A stretch of DNA of 32,588 nt from Rossellomorea vietnamensis (GTDB taxonomy: Bacteria > Bacillota > Bacilli > Bacillales > Bacillaceae_B), in NCBI RefSeq assembly GCF_008180415.1, contig NZ_VTEI01000003.1:464991-497578 (forward strand), written 5' to 3'. Every line of letters starts with the position of its first letter. Position 1 is the first letter of the stretch. The notes below the pieces were generated by a model, which made no database searches, was not told where the DNA came from, and saw only the letters and a list, made by a program, of their open reading frames with translations. This document shows positions 12,291-18,894 of this stretch, one piece after another. Both the position numbers and the translations under genes were made by a program.

Positions 12291-12737
12291 ATGATTTTTT
12301 CTGATGGATTTAAAAGATACAGGGAAGAAATTGTTCAGTTGAGCCAGGTCGAAGTGGCGAAACGCTTAAATATCAGCAAACAACTGCTGAATAAATACGA
12401 AAATGGAAAAAGCCAATTTCCTGACGATATTCTAAGAAAACTGGTGAATTTATATCAGCTTTCTCCAATGGACTTATATAATATCATTTCCGGAAAGGCT
12501 TATCCTGAAGAGCATTCTGAGAGTACGATGGTCTTAAGGGAGAGATTTGAGGATACAGAAACAGAACGGGCAATTGAGCTCCTTAAGAAGTTTCCGCAGT
12601 TAAGAAGTTTAATCATCTCCGCTTCCTATTATGATTCAAAAAAACAAGAAAAAGTAATCCATAAATTCGTTTCTATTATGAAAGCTATAGAAGAATTATA
12701 TTGTTTTTTCGACAAAATACGACTAAACTACTATTAA
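12291..12737 (+). CDS. XRE-family transcriptional regulator (148 aa)
   Basis: The N-terminal helix-turn-helix domain of the Cro/CI type (about residues 8-58) includes LSQVEVAKRLNISKQLLNKY, with ENGKSQFP and LYQLSPMDLYNI. A C-terminal region of about 85 residues has no recognised domain and a final amphipathic stretch. The start is uncertain: ATG at 12291 has AGGTGAAAGT upstream, while ATG at 12270 is also in frame but its AAGGAG lies too far away. DNA target unknown; the divergent 142-aa gene is the obvious candidate. The c-di-GMP riboswitch transcript begins at or just inside its 3' end. Confidence 0.8.
   Translation: MIFSDGFKRYREEIVQLSQVEVAKRLNISKQLLNKYENGKSQFPDDILRKLVNLYQLSPMDLYNIISGKAYPEEHSESTMVLRERFEDTETERAIELLKKFPQLRSLIISASYYDSKKQEKVIHKFVSIMKAIEELYCFFDKIRLNYY
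12709..12737 (+). promoter_or_regulatory. Candidate promoter of the riboswitch transcript
   Basis: TCGACA (12709-12714), 17-nt spacer, TATTAA (12732-12737), about 35 bp before the aptamer. The -10 matches consensus at only 4 of 6 positions. Confidence 0.35.
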
Positions 12738-12773
12738 ACTAGTGAAAGTTTGGTCGATAAACATATTGTCACC

Positions 12774-12870
12774 ATACGAAAAAGGCAAAATTATTGAAAG
12801 ATAATGACGCAAAGCTAGAGGGGCTTCGGTACCGTGACAGACGATATCCATGCCAGCCAGCTATCGAAAA
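12774..12870 (+). ncRNA. c-di-GMP-I (GEMM-I) riboswitch upstream of a 42-aa membrane peptide
   Basis: Core features of the class I cyclic di-GMP aptamer are visible in order: AAAAAGGCAAAA, a helix ATTAT/ATAAT capped by a GAAA-type tetraloop (TTGAAAGA), then GACGCAAAGC, a variable helix with a GGCTTCGGT-like apex, and the closing GCCAGCCAGCTATCG. The guanine preceding GCAAA, which aligns with G20 of the Vc2 aptamer and selects c-di-GMP, is present. The aptamer ends 12 nt before the start codon at 12883 and next to the AGGGGG ribosome site, so control of translation is the most likely mode; no terminator separates it from the gene. Confidence 0.85.
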
Positions 12871-12882
12871 GGGGGAAAATGT

Positions 12883-13011
12883 GTGTATTTTTTAACACCT
12901 GAGGAAATCAAGGCTAAAAAAGCAAGACAAAAATTAGTAATGTCTATTTTTACTGTTCTTGCACTCGTTCTGGTATTCACTGCGATTACATTTTTAACAT
13001 ACGGACTATAG
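12883..13011 (+). CDS. Riboswitch-controlled small membrane protein (42 aa)
   Basis: A GTG start at 12883 with AGGGGGAAAAT just upstream gives MYFLTPEEIKAKKARQKLVM, then a single hydrophobic helix (about residues 20-40, SIFTVLALVLVFTAITFLTY) and GL at the end. The basic cytoplasmic face followed by one membrane span suggests an N-in peptide. It is the only gene between the c-di-GMP riboswitch and a strong terminator, so it appears to be the sole target of this switch. Function unknown; a small membrane effector of the c-di-GMP response is an inference from position only. Confidence 0.75.
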   Translation: MYFLTPEEIKAKKARQKLVMSIFTVLALVLVFTAITFLTYGL

Positions 13012-13012
13012 A

Positions 13013-13040
13013 GGCTTTCCAATTGGAAGCCTTTTTTATT
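13013..13040 (+). terminator. Terminator of the riboswitch/peptide unit
   Basis: AGGCTTTCC-AATT-GGAAGCCT followed by TTTTTTATTTG, directly after the stop codon. It isolates the peptide from the yknW-like gene. Confidence 0.85.
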
Positions 13041-13131
13041 TGTTGAATATGTTTCTACAATTTATGGAAATGTTCGAGGTTTTCCGATAAAATAGATGGT
13101 GGGATTAGAAACCATTGGAGGAATTAAATCT

Positions 13132-13794
13132 ATGTTCAATAAAGTTCAACTTTTCAAGGGATTAGTGCATCCTTCTACATATTTTTATCAATTAAGAGAA
13201 TCAGAAATTCTTAAAGACTATTATAAAAAACTAACGCTTTTATTTCTCATCTCTATACTGGTCTTTGGTCTGAATAGCAGCTTTGGCTGGGGCACCGTTC
13301 CTCTTTCCAAAGAATTTATCGAGCTGTCTCCAGTAGATATTGAAATTCACAAATTTTACTTTTTGTTAGGCAGACTCCTTTTAGGGATCCTGTATGCAGC
13401 TTTTATTTTATTTATTCCCGCCCTGCTGTTCTGGACACTTTCGGATGCAGAGTTTAAAAAGCTGGTGGTCCTGCAGGGAATCACACTTATTATTTTGTTA
13501 ATAGAAAAGCTGACTTATTTGCCGCTCCTCACTTTTCTTTCTATTAACTGGTATTCCTCTCCCTTTGCTTTGGGAGCCATAAGCCAAACCCTTTCAAACA
13601 GTGAGTGGCTTAAATATTTCCTTGGAAGTATTTCTCTTTTTAAAGTGTGGGCTATGGTCCTGCAATACATGGGGTTAAGATGGCTCAGCAACAAAACGAG
13701 ACTTGTGGTCCTCCTTTGGGTGCTGTTCATCAACCTGTTATTTTGGAGCATTACTGCTTTTTTAGCCTACATAGACTTTTCGATTCTGGTGTAA
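13132..13794 (+). CDS. YIP1-family membrane protein, YknW-like (220 aa)
   Basis: Five or so hydrophobic segments (for example LTLLFLISILVFGLNS, LLLGILYAAFILFIPALLFW, LVVLQGITLIILLIE and LLWVLFINLLFWSITAFLAY) fit the YIP1 fold. In B. subtilis, YknW is a YIP1 protein that helps assemble the YknXYZ exporter, which protects against the SdpC toxin. The length (YknW 231 aa) and the following adaptor gene support a YknW-like role. The ATG at 13132 has GGAGG 10 nt upstream; the frame is open from 13096 but without a ribosome site. The next gene starts 4 bp later. Confidence 0.7.
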   Translation: MFNKVQLFKGLVHPSTYFYQLRESEILKDYYKKLTLLFLISILVFGLNSSFGWGTVPLSKEFIELSPVDIEIHKFYFLLGRLLLGILYAAFILFIPALLFWTLSDAEFKKLVVLQGITLIILLIEKLTYLPLLTFLSINWYSSPFALGAISQTLSNSEWLKYFLGSISLFKVWAMVLQYMGLRWLSNKTRLVVLLWVLFINLLFWSITAFLAYIDFSILV

Positions 13795-13798
13795 GGGT

Positions 13799-15091
13799 GT
13801 GATGTTATTGAGAAGAAAAATTTTGTATCCTGCTGTGATATTGGGAATAACGTTGGTAGCGGGAAACCTATATTTAATAGAAAAAGCGGACAGCAAGGTA
13901 GACAGAAGCTCCTTTATAGATGAATGGAAACCTGTTTCTTCTGCTAGCCTCCGCAACTCCATTGAAAAAGAAGCCGTCCTTTCTTCCTCGCAGGAGGAAT
14001 ATGTTTATTATGATGAAAGCCGCGGAACCTTCAAGGAATTTCTTGTTCAAGAGGGGGATGACATTTCAGTCGGAACGGATCTCTTTACTTATCAAGTGGA
14101 GGATACTGTAAACCAGGAAGTGTATCTGGAAAGCGAAATCCAGCAATTCGAAGATGAAATAGACAGTATTAAAGACCATATTGTCGATCTACGTACACTT
14201 CGTCCAAGCTCCTCTACCACCACTAGAAGAACAAATACTTTTGATGACCGCTATGGCGCCCCTGTCAATACTGAAGAGCAGCAGGATTACTCGATTGAGG
14301 CGGCCAATAAGGAAATCAACTATTATGTTGAGCAGGAAATTGCAAGAAAAGAACTTGAAATTGAGCAATTGAACAGTAAAATAGAGAATTTAGAACGACA
14401 GATCACACAGCTTCAGCTAAATGAGACTGATATCACGGTCAGCAGCACCACTGAAGGCATCGTAAAAAAAATGGCAAGGGAACTGGATAATCCCTTGATT
14501 GTCATCTCTTCTAAATCTTCTCTTGTGCAGGGAGAGTTAAGTGAGCAGGAAACATTGAAAATCACAGAAGGACAGGAGGCTGTCATTTATTCAACGGCTG
14601 TCCAGGACCGGATAAAAGGGTTTGTGACAGACGTAGCAGTGCTTCCTTCTGAAACATTAACAGAAGACGGATCCAGCACTTATCCTTTCCAAGTAGAATT
14701 TGAGGAAGGTGAAGAAAACCTCGATGCTCTGCGTCCCGGGTTTCATGTTTCTTTATCCGTTATCACCGAAGAAGCTCTGGATGTTCTGAATGTTCCTTCT
14801 GAGAGTCTTTTAACAGAAGGAATCAAGAATTATCTTCTTGTCATTACGGACAAAGGCACCGTTGAAAAACGCGAAGTCACTGTCGGAATGACCTCGGAAG
14901 GCCGTGTGGAAGTGCGGTCCGGCATAGAAAAAGGCGAAATCTATATCCAGGATCCCGATTCTATGGATTTACCCGGCTCTACCTTTGTCACACCTTTAAA
15001 AATTGACAAACTTACATTAAACAGCATTAAAAACGCTGACAGACACACCATTTTAGAGAACCTCCTTCTCGGAATTCTGGAAAGAAAATAA
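13799..15091 (+). CDS. HlyD/MacA-type efflux adaptor, YknX-like (430 aa)
   Basis: A membrane-anchored adaptor of a transporter. An N-terminal membrane helix (about residues 7-26) is followed by a biotinyl-lipoyl-like half domain (around EFLVQEGDDISVGTDLFTYQ) and a long coiled coil (about 100-215, Glu/Gln/Ile-rich, with IARKELEIEQLNSKIENLER). Then come the second lipoyl half (TTEGIVKKMA), a beta-barrel and a membrane-proximal domain (LNVPSESLLTEGIKNYLLVI). Start GTG at 13799 or ATG at 13802 with AAGGGTG. It is coupled to the YknW-like gene. Unlike B. subtilis yknWXYZ, no ATPase or permease gene follows; a terminator and a phosphatase gene come next. Confidence 0.75.
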   Translation: MMLLRRKILYPAVILGITLVAGNLYLIEKADSKVDRSSFIDEWKPVSSASLRNSIEKEAVLSSSQEEYVYYDESRGTFKEFLVQEGDDISVGTDLFTYQVEDTVNQEVYLESEIQQFEDEIDSIKDHIVDLRTLRPSSSTTTRRTNTFDDRYGAPVNTEEQQDYSIEAANKEINYYVEQEIARKELEIEQLNSKIENLERQITQLQLNETDITVSSTTEGIVKKMARELDNPLIVISSKSSLVQGELSEQETLKITEGQEAVIYSTAVQDRIKGFVTDVAVLPSETLTEDGSSTYPFQVEFEEGEENLDALRPGFHVSLSVITEEALDVLNVPSESLLTEGIKNYLLVITDKGTVEKREVTVGMTSEGRVEVRSGIEKGEIYIQDPDSMDLPGSTFVTPLKIDKLTLNSIKNADRHTILENLLLGILERK

Positions 15092-15097
15092 CATGCA

Positions 15098-15130
15098 GCG
15101 CCGTACCTGACACAGGTTCGGCGCTTTTTT
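15098..15130 (+). terminator. Terminator after the YknW/YknX-like pair
   Basis: GCGCCGTACCTG / CAGGTTCGGCGC stem followed by TTTTTT. It shows that the transcription unit ends without ABC transporter genes. Confidence 0.88.
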
Positions 15131-15192
15131 GGGTATAGAATGGGCAGGCTCCCTCATACTAACCATGAAGAAAATCCGCAAAGGAGGATTTC

Positions 15193-16800
15193 ATGAAAAA
15201 ATATAAATTAGCCATCATTCCCATCCTGATATTTTCTATCATTTTTATAGCCATCCCTCCCTCCTGCCTGTTCGCTGAGACCCCTGAGAAAAAGGTGATT
15301 TTTATGGTGATGGACGGGACGAATTCAGATGTCGTGACTTTGGCCCGCTGGTATAAGGGCTCACCGCTTCACTTGGACAGCATTTTGACAGGGGGTGTCC
15401 GGACGTATTCAGCTCAGTCGGCCATTACCGATTCTGCAGCAGGCGGGACAGCGATGGCCACTGGCTTTAAAACAAATGCCGATTACATTGGCATGATTCC
15501 CGATGGAGAAAGTTCCAAGCCAGCAGTCAACCTGCTGGAGGCGGCAAGGATAAAAGGGTATGGAACAGGGATCGTCTCCACTTCCCCTGTCCAGCACGCC
15601 ACCCCAGCTGCTTTTTCCGCTCATGTAAAAAACCGCGATGAGTTCAGCGACATTGCCGAACAGCAGGTATATCAAGGAATGGACGTAGTTTTGGGCGGCG
15701 GGCTCGCCTGGCTTCATTCAGGAGAAGATAAAAGACGTGCAAATGATGACGGCATGTTAAAAACGAAAGAGTCCGCCCGAAAAGATAAAGAGAATCTTCT
15801 TGAAATTATTGAGGAGAAGGACTATCAAATTTTAGAAACCAAAGCAGACTTGGACGAGCGTTCTTCGGGAAGGCTCTGGGGCAGTTTTGCCGATGAGGAT
15901 ATGGCGTATGACTTTGACCGTGCCGCACTTTTGCCGGAACAGCCTTCTTTGGGTGAGATGACCTCTACTGCGATTGAGCGGCTGGACCGGTCCGGAAATG
16001 GCTTTTTCCTTTTTGTTGAAGGCAGCAAGATTGATTGGGCTGCCCATAAAAACGATCCTGTCGGGATGATCAGCGAGGTGCTCGCGTTTGATGAGGCGGT
16101 TGGTGAAGCAGTCGAGTTCGCAAAGCGTGACGGCCATACAATGGTCATCGCCGTGACAGACCACGGAAACAGCGGCCTGACGATTGGAAATGGTTCCACT
16201 GATAAAGACTACTTTGACCAGCCGGTGAAGCAGATTATTGAGCCGTTGAAAAAAGCCCGATTGACAGTGAAAGGAGCATCCTCTCAGTTAGAGAAGGACC
16301 GCTCCAATTTAAAAGAAGTGCTTGCCTCCTATGGGCTCGAGGATCATACAGAAGATGAGTTCTGCAGAGTAGAGAAAGCAGGGTCGGTTACAGAACAGGA
16401 GAGTGAAATGGCCGCGATGCTCAGCAAGCGTGCTTCCCTCGGCTTCACAACACACGGTCATACCGGTGAAGATGTGTTCCTCTATGCCTACGGACCTGAA
16501 AAACCGGTGGGACTGCATGAAAATAGTGACCTTGCCACTTCTATATCCGACTTCCTCGGGCTGGATTTAGCGGGCTTAAGTGACTGGTATGTCGATGCAC
16601 GGGAGTATTATGAAGCGCGAGGGTATGAGACAAAAATCGACATGAGTGACAGTCACAACCCGAAATTTGTCGCACGAAATGAACAGGAGGAATTGGTGTT
16701 TCCTGAAAACAAGAATATCATGATTCGCAATGGTTATGAGGTTGAGCTTCAGGCGGTCAATGTTTACAATGGGGAGACTTTTTTTGTTCATGTTGAGTAG
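15193..16800 (+). CDS. Secreted alkaline phosphatase, PhoA family (535 aa)
   Basis: A phosphate monoesterase exported from the cell. The signal peptide covers about residues 1-28 (KKYK, then a long hydrophobic core, CLFA-ET). Catalytic and metal residues of the family are present: Asp41 in MVMDGT, nucleophile Ser81 in ITDSAAGGTAMATG, Glu276, Asp281 and His285 in VEGSKIDWAAHKND, Asp323-His324 in VTDHGNSG, and His421 in TTHGHTGED. The roughly 110 C-terminal residues extend past the last metal ligand. Start ATG at 15193 with AAGGAGGATTTC. It stands alone between terminators; no Pho box was identified. Confidence 0.92.
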   Translation: MKKYKLAIIPILIFSIIFIAIPPSCLFAETPEKKVIFMVMDGTNSDVVTLARWYKGSPLHLDSILTGGVRTYSAQSAITDSAAGGTAMATGFKTNADYIGMIPDGESSKPAVNLLEAARIKGYGTGIVSTSPVQHATPAAFSAHVKNRDEFSDIAEQQVYQGMDVVLGGGLAWLHSGEDKRRANDDGMLKTKESARKDKENLLEIIEEKDYQILETKADLDERSSGRLWGSFADEDMAYDFDRAALLPEQPSLGEMTSTAIERLDRSGNGFFLFVEGSKIDWAAHKNDPVGMISEVLAFDEAVGEAVEFAKRDGHTMVIAVTDHGNSGLTIGNGSTDKDYFDQPVKQIIEPLKKARLTVKGASSQLEKDRSNLKEVLASYGLEDHTEDEFCRVEKAGSVTEQESEMAAMLSKRASLGFTTHGHTGEDVFLYAYGPEKPVGLHENSDLATSISDFLGLDLAGLSDWYVDAREYYEARGYETKIDMSDSHNPKFVARNEQEELVFPENKNIMIRNGYEVELQAVNVYNGETFFVHVE

Positions 16801-16838
16801 CGGGCTTGCGGCCGGTCGCTTTGATGCTCTAAAGCTTT

Positions 16839-17125
16839 CCTATGGGACACTTCGGCTGCGATTTTCTCGTGAAGTGTCTCTTAGCTCTTACCTATGAGAC
16901 ACTTGGGCTGGGGTTCTCTTCTAAAGTGTCTCTTAGAACTTTCCTATGAGACACTTGAGCTGCAGTTTTCTTCTGAAGTATCTCTTAGAACTTTCCTATG
17001 AGACACTTTGGGCTGGGTTATCTTCTGAAGTGACTCTTAGCTCTTACCTATGGGACACTTGATCTCTTAGAACTTTCCTATGAGACACTTGAGCTGCGGT
17101 TCTCTTCTGAAGTGTCTCTTAAAAT
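16839..17125. repeat. 52-bp hairpin repeat array (CCTATGAGACACTT...AAGTGTCTCTTAG)
   Basis: Six units begin CCTATGRGACAC at 16839, 16891, 16943, 16995, 17047 and 17077. The spacing is 52 bp except for the fifth unit, which has lost 22 bp including its right arm. Each full unit has inverted arms GAGACACTT / AAGTGTCTC around a loop of about 20 nt. The unit is unrelated in sequence to the 53-bp family, though its layout is similar. It fills the gap between the phosphatase and ywqB; the remainder (17126-17256) is promoter and leader sequence with a TATAAT at 17201-17206. Confidence 0.88.
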
Positions 17126-17256
17126 CGTCTCCCTCCTTCCCCCCGCAACCAGTTTCTCTTTTAGATATCTCCTCCGCTCCATTTTCTTACTGATTTGCGT
17201 TATAATAAAAGAATGGTTAATTTTGAACGGAATCAGTCAGGAGGCGGCAAATCCTT

Positions 17257-18894
17257 ATGAATGCACAAGAATTACAGGAAAAGTTGAAACCTTTGAGCAA
17301 TTATCTGTTGGAAGAACTTCCGTATGGCAGCGAGAGACAAAGCATCGTCCAGAAGGGATTGCTGCTGTACCGGCAGAATCTTGTTGGCAATATAAAGTAC
17401 CACGATGACAGCATCACCGCGGATGTCCAAGATGTCACGCCTGTTAAGGTGACTCTTGAATTGGAATTCCCGCGTTTGAGCAAATGTTCCTGCCCTTCTG
17501 ATGAATGGTGCCGCCACCGCATGGCTGCTTTTTTTGCCGTATTCAGCAAAGCTGCCCCTGTGACCAACTGGATTCACAAATGGCGCACGACACGGCCTGA
17601 GCAAGCTGCGATTACATCTCCTGAAAAAAAGGTAGATCTGCAGGATATATTAAAGAAGCATGAAGGCAGTATTAAAAAGGCCAGTGACCTTTTAAAAGAC
17701 CGAAAACAGCGCGGGAACTCACCGGAAGAATTGTGGGACTATCTTCAGTATCAGTACAGGGAATGGGACAAAGAGGCTTTTCACCGCCAGTCGCATCTGC
17801 TGGACCTGCACATACAGAACTTTTTCCGTAAGCTGATGAAGGATGCGCCGTACGAGCGGGAATGGAAGCCGCTGTATAAGCTTTATGTTTCCTTTTTCCT
17901 TTTCCAGAACTTCGACCGGATGATGGTCTTTTTCCGGGGCAAGACGGCGGAGACCTCACACTATGAATTTTTAGTTGATGAAATGTTTGACAGTGTGAAG
18001 CAGTTGTCCGTCCACGCTATGCCGTTCAGGTTCGATCCTTTCATTGAATTTTTAAAAACAAAGACGGAAGAGCTGACAAGTTCCAATGAAAACAGTACGT
18101 TGGCAAAGGCAGAAATCTACCGGTTCCTATGGTACTTTCTTTTTAAGAAAAAGGCTTGGCGCCAGGCGGAGGTTCAACGGCTGCAGGAAGAGCGTGCCCC
18201 TGAAGACCTCTTTTACGCCCTTGCCCTGCTGCATCAATACATTCTGCTTGAAGAACATGAGTTGGCAGCGACAGAAATTGAGAAGCTGGGCACTGAGATT
18301 GTTCCGTACTCCGATTTCTGGCTGGAGCAGCTTTTTCAAAATAAAAAATATGAACAAGGTGTCGCTTTCCTGAAGAGCATCATGCCGAAGGTCCCGTCAT
18401 ACGTCAATTCCCTGCCTCCTTATGACAGCGCAGCTTTTTCACGCTGGTTTTTGCGGACACTGCCGATTGACTGGATGACAGAAAATGAGCATGGTCTTCT
18501 CCGGAAACTGCTTGTCGCCCTTTTACCCTACAGTTACTCCTGGTACAACGAATTCCTGCTGAGTTCGAAGTCCTTCCGGGATTGGGTGGAGCTGCAGCGT
18601 TTTGTCGGATATGAGCTCAGGGAGATGGATAACATGGGCCTCCGGGATGCGGCTAAAGAAGCGCCTCAGCTCGTCCTTCCCCTTTATCATGAAGGAATCG
18701 AGTTCTATTTGGCCGGCCGGAACCGCGACAATTACAAGCAGGCGGTCAAATACCTGAAAAGATTGCGTACTCTTTATAAAAAACTAAAGAAAACCGATCA
18801 ATGGGATATCTATTTGAATTTTATGTTAGAAAAAACCAAGCGTCTTCGTGCGTTCCATGAAGAATGCAGAAAGGGGAAGCTGATCGATGCTTAA
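17257..18894 (+). CDS. ywqB: SWIM zinc-finger protein, YwqB-like (545 aa)
   Basis: The SWIM finger is visible near residues 72-84 as CSCPSDEWCRHR (CxC...CxH), predicted to bind zinc and nucleic acid or protein. The rest is a largely helical region of about 450 residues rich in Trp/Phe and charged residues, without a known catalytic site. In Bacillus this gene is paired with the SNF2 helicase gene ywqA, as here, where the two overlap by 8 nt; the helicase is the likely partner. ATG at 17257 follows AGGAGG at a rather long 12-nt spacing. Function remains uncharacterised. Confidence 0.85.
   Translation: MNAQELQEKLKPLSNYLLEELPYGSERQSIVQKGLLLYRQNLVGNIKYHDDSITADVQDVTPVKVTLELEFPRLSKCSCPSDEWCRHRMAAFFAVFSKAAPVTNWIHKWRTTRPEQAAITSPEKKVDLQDILKKHEGSIKKASDLLKDRKQRGNSPEELWDYLQYQYREWDKEAFHRQSHLLDLHIQNFFRKLMKDAPYEREWKPLYKLYVSFFLFQNFDRMMVFFRGKTAETSHYEFLVDEMFDSVKQLSVHAMPFRFDPFIEFLKTKTEELTSSNENSTLAKAEIYRFLWYFLFKKKAWRQAEVQRLQEERAPEDLFYALALLHQYILLEEHELAATEIEKLGTEIVPYSDFWLEQLFQNKKYEQGVAFLKSIMPKVPSYVNSLPPYDSAAFSRWFLRTLPIDWMTENEHGLLRKLLVALLPYSYSWYNEFLLSSKSFRDWVELQRFVGYELREMDNMGLRDAAKEAPQLVLPLYHEGIEFYLAGRNRDNYKQAVKYLKRLRTLYKKLKKTDQWDIYLNFMLEKTKRLRAFHEECRKGKLIDA

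Noticed and set aside
17112..17408. 98-codon plus-strand frame overlapping the ywqB start
   Set aside because: It lies in another frame across the repeat edge and the ywqB leader; ywqB has the SWIM motif and the ribosome site.
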